Source: Burkholderia multivorans ATCC BAA-247 (lineage in GTDB: Bacteria; Pseudomonadota; Gammaproteobacteria; Burkholderiales; Burkholderiaceae). From it: a stretch of DNA of 64,000 nt. Position numbers and translations under genes: made by a program. Positions within the stretch are counted from its first letter, which is position 1; every line of letters begins with the position of its first letter. Where the stretch lies: the NCBI RefSeq assembly GCF_000959525.1, contig NZ_CP009831.1, forward strand, positions 930,001-994,000. The letters are read 5' to 3'. Of the stretch, positions 1 through 9,452 are shown in pieces. The notes under the pieces are model-generated. The model saw nothing but the letters and a program-made list of their open reading frames with translations. It ran no database searches and was not told the origin of the DNA.

Positions 1-1
1 C

Positions 2-664
2 CGCAAGGCGATCGCGTCCTCCGGTTCGATTGCACCGAGCGTTACGCCGCTCGCGCGTATCCCGGCGAACGGTGCCGAGATGAACCAGGCGTTCGCCAAG
101 CAGGTGCTCGATCGCGGCGTGTACGGTGTGATCTGGCCGCACGTCTCGACCGTCGAACAGGCCTACAACGCGGTCGCGTCGTGCCGCTACGCGCGACCGA
201 AGAATGCCTCGCTGTACGAGCCGAAAGGCGTGCGCGGCGACGGCCCGGCGAATGCATCGCGCTACTGGGGCCTGACGATAGCCGAGTACTACAAAAAGGC
301 CGACGTATGGCCGCTTGCACCGGAAGGAGAAATTCTCGTGGGCCTGATGTGCGAGAGCACCGAGGCAATCGAGAACCTCGACGACATCCTGACGAACGTA
401 CCGGGGATCGGCTTCATCATGATCGGCGAGGGCGATCTGAGTCAGGAGCTCGGCTGTCCGCGCGACTACGACAACCCGATCGTGGTCGATGCGATGCGCC
501 GAATTGTCGATACGTGCAAGCGTCATGACGTCGTAGTCGCGCATCCGCACGTTTCGGCAAAGAACCACAAGCGCGTGCTCGAGGAGGGATACGGCCTGCT
601 GCTGTCCGCGCCGATGCGCAGCTACGGCGTGGTCGGGATGGCGCGTGAGGCGGCGGGCTACTAA
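2..664 (+). CDS. HpcH/HpaI-family aldolase/citrate lyase (5' truncated by window)
   Basis: The reading frame is open to the first base, so the N-terminus lies outside the window; 220 residues are visible. The visible protein has the class II pyruvate-aldolase pattern: a TPLARIP strand, a GVIWPHV strand, an MCESTEAIENLDDIL segment carrying the metal-binding Glu, and IGEGDLSQELG with the metal-binding Asp. Family members cleave or form C-C bonds using pyruvate or oxaloacetate as the nucleophile. The stop codon is immediately followed by the ATG of the ThDP enzyme, so the two are almost certainly co-transcribed and translationally coupled. The substrate cannot be read from sequence. The GEGD in place of the common GPND is a small departure that may reflect a distinct aldehyde partner. 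Confidence 0.85.
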   Translation, partial: RKAIASSGSIAPSVTPLARIPANGAEMNQAFAKQVLDRGVYGVIWPHVSTVEQAYNAVASCRYARPKNASLYEPKGVRGDGPANASRYWGLTIAEYYKKADVWPLAPEGEILVGLMCESTEAIENLDDILTNVPGIGFIMIGEGDLSQELGCPRDYDNPIVVDAMRRIVDTCKRHDVVVAHPHVSAKNHKRVLEEGYGLLLSAPMRSYGVVGMAREAAGY

Positions 665-2209
665 ATGAACGGCGCGCAAAGTCTCGTCGCGACGTTGGTG
701 GATCAAGGCGTCGATATCTGCTTCGCAAACCCGGGCACGTCGGAGATGCATTTTCTGGCGGCGCTCGAGAACCCGAAAATGCGCAGCGTGCTGTGCCTGT
801 TCGAAGGTGTCGCGACCGGCGCGGCCGACGGCTGGTACCGGATGAAGGATACGCCCGCGTCGACGCTGCTGCATCTGGGGCCCGGCCTCGCGAACGGCCT
901 CGCGAACATCCACAATGCGAAGCGGGCATCGTCGGGGATGGTCAACATCATCGGCGAGCATTCGACTTCGCACCTCAAATACAATCCGCCGCTCACCTCG
1001 GATATCGAAGGACTGGCGCGGCCGCTCAGCCACTGGATACGCCGCGCCGATTCGGCGGACACGATCGCGTGGGATACGGCGACCGCCGTTGCGAAGGCTT
1101 CGGAGCATCCCGGCAAGATCGCGACGTTGATCCTGCCAGGCGATACGTCGTGGCATCAGGCAACTGCCGCGCTTACGCCGCCGCGCACGGTGGCGGCGCG
1201 CAAGGCGCCGAATCCGGCCCGTATCGAGCACGTCGCGAAGGTGCTGCGCTCGGGCGAGCCGACGTTGATCATTCTCGGCAATCGCGCGACGCGCGGTGCG
1301 GCGCTCGAACGTGCCGGCAAGGTCGCAGCGGCAACCGGTGCGCGGCTCGGCTCGCAGTTCTTCACCGCGCGCATCGAGCGCGGGGCGGGGCGCGTGCCGA
1401 TCGAGCGAATCCCGTATGCGGTGCCGCTCGCACAGGCGTTCCTGAAGGATTTCAGGCACATCGTCACGGTCGAGACCCAGGAGCCGGTCGCGTTCTTCGC
1501 ATACCCGGACAAACCGAGCTTGTTGAAGGCCGAAGGCACGCTCGTGCACACGCTGGTGGAAGCCGACGAAGACAGCGCACTTGCATTCGAGATGCTGCTG
1601 GATGCGCTGAATGCGAGAAGCGTCCGGCCGGTGCTGCAGGCGCGCGTGCAAACACCGGTGCCCGAAGGCGCATTGACGCCGCTGAGCATTGCACACGCGC
1701 TCTCGGCAGCACTGCCGGAAAACGCGATCGTCGTCGACGAATCGCTGACCACCGGCCGCGAGACGATGGGCCACACGATGGGCGCGGCGCCGCACGACCT
1801 GATCAACAACATGGGCGGCTCGATCGGCTACGCGACGCCGGTGGCCACCGGCGCAGCGCTGGCCTGTCCGGAGCGGCGCGTGATATGCATGGTCGGCGAC
1901 GGCAGCGCAATGTACACGATCCAGTCGCTGTGGACGCAGGCGCGCGAGAACCTGAACGTCACGACGATCATTTTCGCGAACAACAGCTACGCGATCCTGA
2001 AGGCCGAGTACGCGAACATGGGCGCAGGAACGCCGGGCGAGCGCGCGCTCTCGATGATCGACATCGACCGTCCGCGCATCGACTGGCTCGCGATGGCGAA
2101 AAGCATGGGCGTGCCCGGCGTCGGCGTGGACACGGCGCAGGCCTTCTATCAGGCGCTCGTCGATGCGACGCGCGAGCCTGGACCACGCCTGATCGAGGTT
2201 CGGTTATAG
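665..2209 (+). CDS. Thiamine-diphosphate-dependent enzyme (acetolactate synthase / benzoylformate decarboxylase-like)
   Basis: A 514-residue ThDP enzyme. The N-terminal PYR domain has FANPGTSEM and the cofactor-activating Glu47 in LFEGVATGAADG. The C-terminal PP domain has the ThDP/Mg motif GDGSAMY (GDG at 411-413) ending in a FANN about 27 residues later. Length and organisation fit the acetolactate synthase large-subunit/benzoylformate decarboxylase branch. No small regulatory subunit is nearby, so biosynthetic acetolactate synthase is unlikely and a catabolic 2-oxoacid decarboxylase or carboligase is more probable. It starts on the base after the aldolase stop codon, and a decarboxylase-like gene follows after a 44-bp gap. 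The exact 2-oxoacid is not identifiable. Confidence 0.85.
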   Translation: MNGAQSLVATLVDQGVDICFANPGTSEMHFLAALENPKMRSVLCLFEGVATGAADGWYRMKDTPASTLLHLGPGLANGLANIHNAKRASSGMVNIIGEHSTSHLKYNPPLTSDIEGLARPLSHWIRRADSADTIAWDTATAVAKASEHPGKIATLILPGDTSWHQATAALTPPRTVAARKAPNPARIEHVAKVLRSGEPTLIILGNRATRGAALERAGKVAAATGARLGSQFFTARIERGAGRVPIERIPYAVPLAQAFLKDFRHIVTVETQEPVAFFAYPDKPSLLKAEGTLVHTLVEADEDSALAFEMLLDALNARSVRPVLQARVQTPVPEGALTPLSIAHALSAALPENAIVVDESLTTGRETMGHTMGAAPHDLINNMGGSIGYATPVATGAALACPERRVICMVGDGSAMYTIQSLWTQARENLNVTTIIFANNSYAILKAEYANMGAGTPGERALSMIDIDRPRIDWLAMAKSMGVPGVGVDTAQAFYQALVDATREPGPRLIEVRL

Positions 2210-2253
2210 CCGACGATAAAAGGATGAAGACCACCGAGTATGGAGAGAGAGCA

Positions 2254-3147
2254 ATGACCACGACACTGACCGGGGTGCCGACCTTGCGCACCAATCTGTC
2301 CGAATATGCGGTCACAAAAGCGATGCGCGACGGTCGCGTGAAGTCCGACCTCGTGACGCTCGACTTCTGCGGACCGACGCCCGCGCACAACGGCTTCAAG
2401 GCGATGGTGCGCGAGAGCGCATTCGACGCGGGCGAGCTCGCGATCGTCACGTTCCTGCAGGCGAAGGCGTACGGCAAGCCGTACGTGCTGCTGCCGACGC
2501 CGATCTCGGGTCGTTTCCAGCATCACTGCGCGGGCTACAACATCGACTTCGGCCATCTCGACCCGAAGGACATCGAGGGCAAGAAGGTGGGCGTGCGCAC
2601 GTACACGCAGACCACCGCGCTGTGGATCCGCGGCATCCTGCGCCACGAGTACGGCGTGGATCTGGACAAGGTCACATGGATGACGCTGAACGACGGGCAT
2701 CTGGCCGAGTACAACGATCCGCCGAACTGTCAGCGGCTGCCGAAGGGCTCGTCGATTCCCGAGATGATGCTTCGCGGCGAACTGGCTGCTGCGCTGCTCG
2801 GCGAGGATATGCCGAAGGACGAGCGCGTGCGCACGTTGGTGCCGGATGCGCAGCGGGCCGCGAAGGACTGGTTCGCGCGCGAACAGGTGGTGCCGATCAA
2901 TCACATGTTCGTGGTACACGAGCGTGTATCGAAGGAGCGACCCGACATCGTGCGCGAGATCTATCGGATGATCGTGGAAAGCCGCTCGCTGGCCGAAGGC
3001 GTGCCGGCGGTGTTCCCGCCGATCGGGCTGGAAGCGAACCGTAAAGGCATCGAACTCGCGATCGAGTGGGCGCTCGACCAGAAGATTCTGCCGCGGCGCC
3101 TGTCGGTGGACGAGTTGTTCGATGACGTGACCGCGAATCTCGGGTAA
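2254..3147 (+). CDS. 4,5-dihydroxyphthalate decarboxylase-like protein (periplasmic-binding-protein fold)
   Basis: 297 residues. The open frame extends far upstream into the previous gene, but the ATG at 2254 follows a GGAGAGAGA ribosome-binding site and marks where family-like sequence begins. The segment EGKKVGVRTYTQTTALWIRG, the LRHEYGVDLDKVTW block and the late PINHMFVV strand are typical of Pht5-like 4,5-dihydroxyphthalate decarboxylases, which share the NMT1/SsuA type II periplasmic-binding fold. There is no signal peptide, so it should be cytoplasmic and enzymatic, not a transport component. It is somewhat shorter than I recall for characterised Pht5. With the aldolase and ThDP enzyme upstream and an MFS importer downstream it probably acts on a carboxylated ring or ring-derived acid; the real substrate is unknown. 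Confidence 0.75.
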   Translation: MTTTLTGVPTLRTNLSEYAVTKAMRDGRVKSDLVTLDFCGPTPAHNGFKAMVRESAFDAGELAIVTFLQAKAYGKPYVLLPTPISGRFQHHCAGYNIDFGHLDPKDIEGKKVGVRTYTQTTALWIRGILRHEYGVDLDKVTWMTLNDGHLAEYNDPPNCQRLPKGSSIPEMMLRGELAAALLGEDMPKDERVRTLVPDAQRAAKDWFAREQVVPINHMFVVHERVSKERPDIVREIYRMIVESRSLAEGVPAVFPPIGLEANRKGIELAIEWALDQKILPRRLSVDELFDDVTANLG

Positions 3148-3195
3148 TGGCAGGCAGCGTAGCGCGATAGAACACCAAAAACCGGAGACCGACCC

Positions 3196-4515
3196 GTGCA
3201 GATCATGGGAAAGGAAGCAGTGCGGCCTGAGCGCCGGTGGACCGTTCTGCTGCTGCTCGCGCTGGGGCTGATGATTTCGTTCGTCGACCGCACGAGCATG
3301 TCGGCGGCGCTCGCGGATCATCGGTTCGTCGCGCACTTCGCGCTGACGAACGTCGAGCGCGGCTGGCTCGGTTCCGCCATGTTCTGGTCGTACGGCCTAC
3401 TGCAGATGCCGATGGGCTGGCTCGTCGACCGCTACGGCGTGAAATGGCCTTACTCCGTGTGCTTCTTGCTGTGGTGTCTTGCGGCCGCGGCCACTGGCCT
3501 CGTCACCACGCTATCCGCATTGATCCTCGTGCGTCTCGTGATCGGCGCAGCGGAAGCCGTGGTCGTGCCCGCCACCTATCGGTATCTGGCGGACCATTTC
3601 GACGAGACCCGCAAGGGCACGGCGCTCGGCATCTATTCGATCGGCGGCAAGATGGGACCGGCGCTCGGCGCGCCGCTCGCCGCGTGGCTGATTGCGGCCA
3701 GTTCCTGGAATGCGATGTTCGTGATCACGGGGCTCGCGGGACTGGTATGGCTGCTGCCGTGGCAGATGCTGCTGCCCAACGACTTCCCGTCGCGAGCAGA
3801 ACTGGCGGCGGCAAAGCGTCGGGCGGCATCGGTGCCACTCGGCAACCTGCTGGCGAGCCCGGTGGTCTGGGGCGGCCTCATCACCAATTTCTGCTACAGC
3901 TATTTCGCGTTCTACTGCATGACCTGGATGCCGGCGTATCTCGTCGAACAACGGGGACTTTCGCTGCGGCAGTCGGGGCTCTATACGTTTTTCAGCTTTG
4001 CCGGCATTGCGCTGGTGGCTGCGTTGGCGGGATGGGCCGCGGATCGGCTGATCGCGCGCGGCCATGACGCGGTACTGGTCCGCAAGTCGTTCATCGTCGC
4101 CGGGTTCGTCGGCGGTACGACCGTGCTTTTCGGCGCATATGCGCCGTCGCTGCAGTCGGCGCTGTTCTGGAACGTCACTTCACTTTCGCTGGTGGGGCTC
4201 GTCACCGCAAACAATCTTGCGCTGGTCAAGCTCACGTTGATTCCCAAGCCGGCGGTGGGCCTGAACACGGGTCTGCAGCAAGTGGCGACCAGCCTCGCGG
4301 GCGGGGTGTCGGCGAGCCTGTCGGGCTGGCTCTTGCATGTAGGCCACAGTTACACGTTGCCGATGGCGGCGATTTTCGGGTTCCTGTTGCTCGGCGCGAC
4401 GAGCACGGTGGTGCTGCTGCGGCGCAAGTGGGCGCCGAAGATCAAGGAAAGCGGATGTGAGGAGCCGCAGGACGGGCGGGGCGCACAGGCTTATGCGAAC
4501 AAAAGCGTCCGCTAG
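3196..4515 (+). CDS. MFS transporter, anion:cation symporter type
   Basis: A 439-residue major facilitator with about 12 hydrophobic segments. The loop 2-3 signature WLVDRYGVKWPY and the first-helix FVDRTSMSAAL are typical of the ACS family, which imports organic acids with protons. The start is GTG at 3196, seven bases after GGAGA; an in-frame ATG lies nine bases later. It follows the decarboxylase-like gene by 48 bp on the same strand, so it probably imports the substrate of the upstream enzymes. The C-terminal tail is polar and overlaps the next gene. Substrate not determinable. Confidence 0.85.
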   Translation: MQIMGKEAVRPERRWTVLLLLALGLMISFVDRTSMSAALADHRFVAHFALTNVERGWLGSAMFWSYGLLQMPMGWLVDRYGVKWPYSVCFLLWCLAAAATGLVTTLSALILVRLVIGAAEAVVVPATYRYLADHFDETRKGTALGIYSIGGKMGPALGAPLAAWLIAASSWNAMFVITGLAGLVWLLPWQMLLPNDFPSRAELAAAKRRAASVPLGNLLASPVVWGGLITNFCYSYFAFYCMTWMPAYLVEQRGLSLRQSGLYTFFSFAGIALVAALAGWAADRLIARGHDAVLVRKSFIVAGFVGGTTVLFGAYAPSLQSALFWNVTSLSLVGLVTANNLALVKLTLIPKPAVGLNTGLQQVATSLAGGVSASLSGWLLHVGHSYTLPMAAIFGFLLLGATSTVVLLRRKWAPKIKESGCEEPQDGRGAQAYANKSVR

Positions 4516-5713
4516 TCGTCTGCTGGCCCAGTTCCTCGCTGCGCGAGCGGGCGCCATCAGCGCGCAGCAGATGCTGATGCTTGCCGTCAGCTGGCACATG
4601 TATGAGCTGACGCTGAGTGCGTGGTATCTCGGGCTGGTGGGCCTGTTTCAGTTTGTTCCGGGCCTAGGCACCACGTTCCTCGCCGGCCACTGTGCGGACC
4701 GCCTGCACCGCGGGCGGATCGTGGCTGCGTGTCTCGTCGGGCAGGCCGTGGTTGCCGCCGTGCTCGCCGCGGCGACGACGACACAGGTCGTTACACGCGA
4801 TCTGCTGCTGGCACTGTCTCTCTTACTGGGCGCGATCCGGCCATTCCAGATGGCGGGGCAGCAGGCGCTGCTGCCGATGCTCGTCCCGCAGAACCTGCTC
4901 GCGCGCGCGATGGCGCTGAGCACGGTGGTCCAGCAGGTGTGCGTGATCGTGGGTCCTGCGCTTGGCGGCCTGCTGTTCGCGACCGGCATCAACGCGCTTT
5001 ATCTGACTTGTGCGACGCTTTTTTGCACGAGCGCGGTGATGTATGCCTTGATCCGCTACGAATACGTCGCGCCGCCGCGCGAACCGGTAACGACCGACTC
5101 GGTGCTTGCGGGCTTGCGCTTCGTATGGAGCCATCCGTTGTTGCTGGGCGGCATCTCGCTCGATCTGTTCGCCGTGCTGTTTGGTGGCGCCACCGCATTG
5201 CTGCCGGTGTATGCGAAGGAACTTCTGCACGTGGGGCCGCAAGGCCTCGGCTTGTTGCGCTCGGCGCCCGCCGTGGGCGCGCTCGCTGTCGGCCTCGTGC
5301 TGTCACGCCGGGCGATCGGCAATGGGGTCGGCAAGAAGCTGCTGGTTGCGGTCGCGACGTATGGCGTCTGCATTGCCGCCTTCGGGTTGTCGCGCTCGTT
5401 TTTGCTGTCGCTTGCGCTGCTCGCGGTCTCGGGCGCGGCCGACACGGTCAGCGTCGTCGTCCGGCAAACGCTGATTCAGCTCGAAACGCCGGACCGCATG
5501 CGCGGACGCGTCGCTGCGGTGAACACGCTCTTCGTTGGCGCGAGCAATCAACTGGGAGAATTCGAATCGGGCTTGAGTGCGACCGCGTTGGGTCCGGTCG
5601 CCTCTGTCGTCGCCGGCGGATGTGCGACGGTTCTTGTGAGCATCGCGTGGAGCCGGTTTTTCCGGCCGCTCGCCGAACGCGACACATTGCACGGAGGGAG
5701 CGGCACGACTTAA
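4493..5713 (+). CDS. MFS transporter (MFS_3 / EntS-like)
   Basis: About 406 residues with roughly 12 membrane spans. The motif WYLGLVGLFQFVPGLG in the first pair of helices, AGHCADRLHRGRIV in loop 2-3 and RMRGRVAAVN near the fourth quarter match the MFS_3 family that includes the enterobactin exporter EntS. It overlaps the 3' end of the preceding symporter by 23 bp if the ATG at 4493 is used; a GTG at 4457 would give a larger overlap. It is the last gene of the plus-strand run. It may export a pathway by-product, or may only be a positional neighbour. Confidence 0.8.
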   Translation: MRTKASASRLLAQFLAARAGAISAQQMLMLAVSWHMYELTLSAWYLGLVGLFQFVPGLGTTFLAGHCADRLHRGRIVAACLVGQAVVAAVLAAATTTQVVTRDLLLALSLLLGAIRPFQMAGQQALLPMLVPQNLLARAMALSTVVQQVCVIVGPALGGLLFATGINALYLTCATLFCTSAVMYALIRYEYVAPPREPVTTDSVLAGLRFVWSHPLLLGGISLDLFAVLFGGATALLPVYAKELLHVGPQGLGLLRSAPAVGALAVGLVLSRRAIGNGVGKKLLVAVATYGVCIAAFGLSRSFLLSLALLAVSGAADTVSVVVRQTLIQLETPDRMRGRVAAVNTLFVGASNQLGEFESGLSATALGPVASVVAGGCATVLVSIAWSRFFRPLAERDTLHGGSGTT

Positions 5714-5753
5714 CCGAACGCTCAACCCATCGGCAGACGAAGTCAATGGACTA

Positions 5754-5763
5754 GGTAATTACC
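5754..5763. promoter_or_regulatory. Perfect 10-bp palindrome upstream of the DUF4148 gene
   Basis: GGTAATTACC lies about 70 bp before the DUF4148 start in a locally AT-rich stretch that also holds TTAAGG and TAATAC. It could be an operator for a dimeric regulator; no regulator gene is adjacent, so this is a weak inference. Confidence 0.3.
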
Positions 5764-5832
5764 CTTAAGGTCTAATACTAACCATGTTGCTGCGGTCGTG
5801 CGCGGCTGACGTTTCGTTAGAAGGGTAGGACC

Positions 5833-6102
5833 ATGAACTCGTTGATCAAAGCTGCTGTCATTGCCATCGCCGTCTTCGTACCGGCCATCGGCTTCGCACA
5901 ATCCACGGCTGCGCTCACACGCGCCCAGGTTCGCGCGGAGCTCGCCGAACTGGAAAGCGTCGGCTATAACCCGCTCGCCGATTGCCCGGCAGGGGAATGC
6001 CGTGAAAGCCTTCAGCAGGCAGAAGCGAGGCTCGAGGAGCAACGCAAGGTCGCGACGGCGTATGGCCCGGATCCGAAGGGTACGGCGCAGTCGGGAAAAT
6101 GA
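5833..6102 (+). CDS. DUF4148 family small exported protein
   Basis: 89 residues. The first 22 form a signal peptide (positive MNSLIK, hydrophobic core, cleavage near GFAQS). The mature part has the DUF4148 pattern: LTRAQVRAELAELESVGYNP, then a short Cys-containing turn (ADCPAGEC) and an amphipathic helix ending in an RKVATAYGP segment. These small periplasmic proteins are abundant in Burkholderia and have no established function. AGGGTAGG lies nine bases before the ATG. The two cysteines could form a disulfide in the periplasm. The gene stands alone with its own upstream region. Confidence 0.85.
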   Translation: MNSLIKAAVIAIAVFVPAIGFAQSTAALTRAQVRAELAELESVGYNPLADCPAGECRESLQQAEARLEEQRKVATAYGPDPKGTAQSGK

Positions 6103-6171
6103 CGGTGCGGGCGATCGACGGCTTCCAGCCGACAGGACGGCGAGCGACGTCCACGTTCTTCCCCGCCATCG

Positions 6172-7269
6172 TCAACCCACCTCCGCCAACACGGCCTCCG
6201 CCGCGCGCCGCCCATTCTCCCAATGCTCCGCAATCGCGGCCTTGCCGAACTGGCCGTCCTTGAAGTGCGTCTCGCATTGCGTCCTGCGGTAGTCGACCGG
6301 CACGATCCGAAGCGCGTGACGCGGCAGCCGCGATGCGGCGTGCGCCAGCCGAGGATCGTCGGCGATCGCGCGTGCATCGATGCGCTCCAGCGCATGGGCG
6401 AGCGTCGCCTGCAGTTCCGAAACATCGCGCCATCCCTGCTCGAACAGCGCCGCCCGGCTCGCCTGCAGGATGTTTTTCTGCCGGATCTCGACATCCGTCA
6501 TGTTGTCCGGAACGGCGCCTTCGCCGCTCCAGAGATCCGCGCGCAGCACGACCGTCGGTCTGTCCGCGGGCGCCGTTTCGACGATGCGCTTCAGCGGCAG
6601 GCCCGCGGACAGCGAACCGTCCCAGTACCATTCGTCGTCGATCTTCACGGGCGCAAACCACGGCGGCAGCGCGCTCGATGCAGCGATGCGCGTCACGTCC
6701 AGACGCGTGTCCCGATTGTCGAAAAAATGCGCGTCGCCGCTCGCGACGTGCGTAGCCACCACGCTCACGCGCGTACTGCTTGCATTGAGACGATCGAAAT
6801 CGCACAGTGCCGCGAGCGTGCGCAACAGCGGCTGCATGTCGAACACGCTCGCGTTGGCCGGGTTGCCGTTGCCGCGCAGCACGGGCACCACGAGCCGGCG
6901 GCTGAAAAAGCCCGGCAGCCCGGCCATCATCGCGTAGCCTTGCTCCGCTTCCGCGAGCGCGCGCCGCATCGTCGCATCGTCGATGAACGGCAGCAGCCAG
7001 CCGACCGATACCGCATGCGACAAGCCGTCGGGGACCGAGATCGCATCCCAGAACGCGCGCAGCCGCTCGATCCTGCAGGCAGGCTCGTTGCCAAAGAACA
7101 GCGCCGCGTTGATCGCGCCGATCGATGCGCCGCAGCACGCATCGATGTGCACGCCGGCGGTATCGAGCGCCTCGAGCACGCCCGCCTGAAACGCGCCGAT
7201 CGCGCCGCCGCCTTGCAGGGCGAGCGCGACATGTGGCCTATGATCTTCAGTGCTGGCTGATGTCTGCAT
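6172..7269 (-). CDS. Patatin-like phospholipase
   Basis: 365 residues from the ATG at 7269, which follows AAGGAA by six bases; an in-frame ATG further upstream lacks a site. The catalytic features of patatins are all present: oxyanion loop GGGAIG (20-25), nucleophile elbow GASIG with Ser49, and a DG(S) motif with Asp217 completing the Ser-Asp dyad. It lacks a signal peptide and membrane spans, so it should be a cytoplasmic or peripheral acyl hydrolase acting on membrane lipids. It lies downstream of the helicase gene on the same strand with a 110-bp gap, and the two are probably unrelated in function. Confidence 0.9.
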   Translation of the reverse strand: MQTSASTEDHRPHVALALQGGGAIGAFQAGVLEALDTAGVHIDACCGASIGAINAALFFGNEPACRIERLRAFWDAISVPDGLSHAVSVGWLLPFIDDATMRRALAEAEQGYAMMAGLPGFFSRRLVVPVLRGNGNPANASVFDMQPLLRTLAALCDFDRLNASSTRVSVVATHVASGDAHFFDNRDTRLDVTRIAASSALPPWFAPVKIDDEWYWDGSLSAGLPLKRIVETAPADRPTVVLRADLWSGEGAVPDNMTDVEIRQKNILQASRAALFEQGWRDVSELQATLAHALERIDARAIADDPRLAHAASRLPRHALRIVPVDYRRTQCETHFKDGQFGKAAIAEHWENGRRAAEAVLAEVG

Positions 7270-7379
7270 GGGGGTTCCTTTGACCATCGTTTTGCAAGCG
7301 CGGTGCGAACAACGAAGACGACGCGACCGCGCCGTTCGCCCGCATGCGAGCCGCAAGCGCCGTGCCGCCGGCCGGCGCG

Positions 7380-9209
7380 CTATGTGTCCTCACGTGCCGA
7401 TGTGCTTCCCACGTTGCGATTGCGCGGCTCGGCATCGAGCACATGTCGCACGCGACCCGCAACGAACGTGCGCACGTTGCCATCGGGAAACAGGATCGCG
7501 ACCTGCTCGTCGGTCGCCATGACGACCTCGCCGACACCGAATCGCGCGACGCGCGCTTTCTCTCCACGGGACCATCCGCGCGTCTGCTCGGCCACGCGCT
7601 CGGCACGGCGGCGCGCGATCGCGGCCGGCGAATGCACTTCGGGTAGCGGCTCGACATGCGGCGGATGCAGGCAGTTGTCGCAAGTGCCGCAGCGTTCGAT
7701 CTTCGTGTCTTCCTCGTAGTACTCGAGCATCAGTCGCCAGCGGCAGCGTCCGCTTTGCGCGTAATCGATCATCTGCTGCAATGCCTTGCGATCGCGTTCG
7801 CGCATCTGCTGGAATTGCTCTGCGGCCGCCGGAATCGCGTCGCGCAGTTGCGTCGGCGCCGCGCCCTTGCGCAACCGGTAGCGATGCTGGCGGTCGCGCT
7901 GAACGATGCGCGCGTCGATCAGCATCGCGAGCGCGACGTCGAGCTTGCCGGACGGAACGTCCGTCAGCTTTTCCGCGAGCGCTTTTCCCGACAGCGGCGT
8001 GCGTGCCGGTCCAGCCGAGGGCGACGCGGCTTCCTGCTGCGCGTCGCCGGTCGCTGCCGCGATCGCATCGAACACCTGCAATACCAGTGCGGCATCGGGA
8101 TACTTCCCGGCGAGGAAGAACTGCTGGATGCGGCGATCGTTGAGGTCGAACAGCAGCACGCAGTCGGCGGCTTCGCCGTCGCGCCCGGCGCGCCCGGTTT
8201 CCTGGTAATACGCGTCCAGATTGCCGGGGATCTGGTAGTGGATGACGAAGCGGACGTCCGGCTTGTCGATGCCCATGCCGAAGGCGTTCGTCGCGACGAT
8301 CAGGCGCGCGTCGCCGTTCATGAAGCGGTCTTGCTCGTCACGGCGTTGCCTGGCCGGCATCCGCCCGTGGTAGCGCGCGACGCTTTCGCCGCTCGCCGCC
8401 AGCCACGCCCATACGCGTTGCACGTCGCGCACGGTCGCGACATAGACGATGCCCGCGCCCTGCAGTTCGCCGATCAGATCGAGCAGGCGCTGCTGCTTGA
8501 GTTCGAGCGCGCGCGCGGCTTCGCGGCGTCCGTGCCCGCCGCCGGTGTGTACGACGCGGTAGTGCAGGTTAGGCCGGTACGTCCCGGTACGCACGATCGT
8601 GGGGTCGCGCAGCCGCAGTGCGTGCACGATGTCGTCGACGACCTCGGGCGTCGCGGTGGCCGTCAGCGCCAGGACGGGCGGGCCGCCGATCGTGTCGACG
8701 GCATGCGCGATGTCGAGAAAGGCCGGCCGGAAATCATGGCCCCACTTCGACACGCAGTGCGCTTCGTCGACGACGACGAGTTCGACCGGCACGCGCGTGC
8801 CGCCCGCGAGCACGTCGACGAACGCGGGCTGCGCGAGTCGTTCCGGCGTCACGAAGACGATTCGCGTGCGGCCGTCGCGCAACGCCTGCAACGCCGATTG
8901 TTCGTCCTTGCGCTTGAGGGTGCTGTTCAGCAGCAAGCAGTCGATGCCGAGCGCATGCAGCTTGTCGGCCTGATCCTTCATCAGCGAGATCAGCGGCGAA
9001 ACGACGAGCGTCACGCCGTTCAGATGCAGGGCCGGCAACTGATAGCAGAGCGACTTGCCGGCGCCGGAAGGCATCGTGGCCAGCGTATCGCGCCGTGCAA
9101 GCACGCTGCGGATGATGGCCTCCTGTCCGCCGCGCAGGCGGCCAATCCCGAATCGCTCGCGCATCGTCCTGCGCAGGTCGCGCAGCCGTGTATCCAGCGT
9201 CATCTGCAT
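7380..9209 (-). CDS. recQ: RecQ-family ATP-dependent DNA helicase (no HRDC domain)
   Basis: 609 residues. N-terminal RecA-like lobes carry Walker A MPSGAGKS (about 46-53), DEAH box (148-151), the TATAT motif and the QETGRAGRDG motif VI, the standard RecQ set. After these come the RecQ zinc-binding block (C-RWRLMLEYYEE then CGTCDNC) and a divergent C-terminal tail instead of a clear HRDC domain. The start may be ATG 9209 or the second ATG at 9203, the latter being better spaced from GGGG. It unwinds DNA 3' to 5' in recombination and repair. The open frame continues upstream to 10499 only because of high GC. A second, standard RecQ with HRDC may exist elsewhere in the genome; this one resembles the shorter RecQ-like group. 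Confidence 0.85.
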   Translation of the reverse strand: MQMTLDTRLRDLRRTMRERFGIGRLRGGQEAIIRSVLARRDTLATMPSGAGKSLCYQLPALHLNGVTLVVSPLISLMKDQADKLHALGIDCLLLNSTLKRKDEQSALQALRDGRTRIVFVTPERLAQPAFVDVLAGGTRVPVELVVVDEAHCVSKWGHDFRPAFLDIAHAVDTIGGPPVLALTATATPEVVDDIVHALRLRDPTIVRTGTYRPNLHYRVVHTGGGHGRREAARALELKQQRLLDLIGELQGAGIVYVATVRDVQRVWAWLAASGESVARYHGRMPARQRRDEQDRFMNGDARLIVATNAFGMGIDKPDVRFVIHYQIPGNLDAYYQETGRAGRDGEAADCVLLFDLNDRRIQQFFLAGKYPDAALVLQVFDAIAAATGDAQQEAASPSAGPARTPLSGKALAEKLTDVPSGKLDVALAMLIDARIVQRDRQHRYRLRKGAAPTQLRDAIPAAAEQFQQMRERDRKALQQMIDYAQSGRCRWRLMLEYYEEDTKIERCGTCDNCLHPPHVEPLPEVHSPAAIARRRAERVAEQTRGWSRGEKARVARFGVGEVVMATDEQVAILFPDGNVRTFVAGRVRHVLDAEPRNRNVGSTSAREDT

Positions 9210-9452
9210 CCCCGTCCGTGAAGGCGGGAAGGCTGTCGCAAGGCGCGTGCCGCACGCAGGAGCGCGCGCCACCACGCCGGCTATGCAGCGGTCGCGCTGG
9301 CGCAATTTTTGCGGCGGCGCGATTGCGGGACAGCGCGAATTGTCTGTTTGCGGCGGTTTGCGTACGCTTGCGCGGCAACCCTTGCCGCGGGCAGCGAACG
9401 CGGAACGAAGCGCGCAGAGCGCCCGCGCACCGTCGCTTAACCGGAGACGCGT

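Noticed and set aside
793-2253. Upstream extension of the 4,5-dihydroxyphthalate decarboxylase-like frame
   Set aside because: It overlaps the ThDP enzyme in another frame, is Arg-rich and lacks motifs; the real start at 2254 has a good ribosome site.
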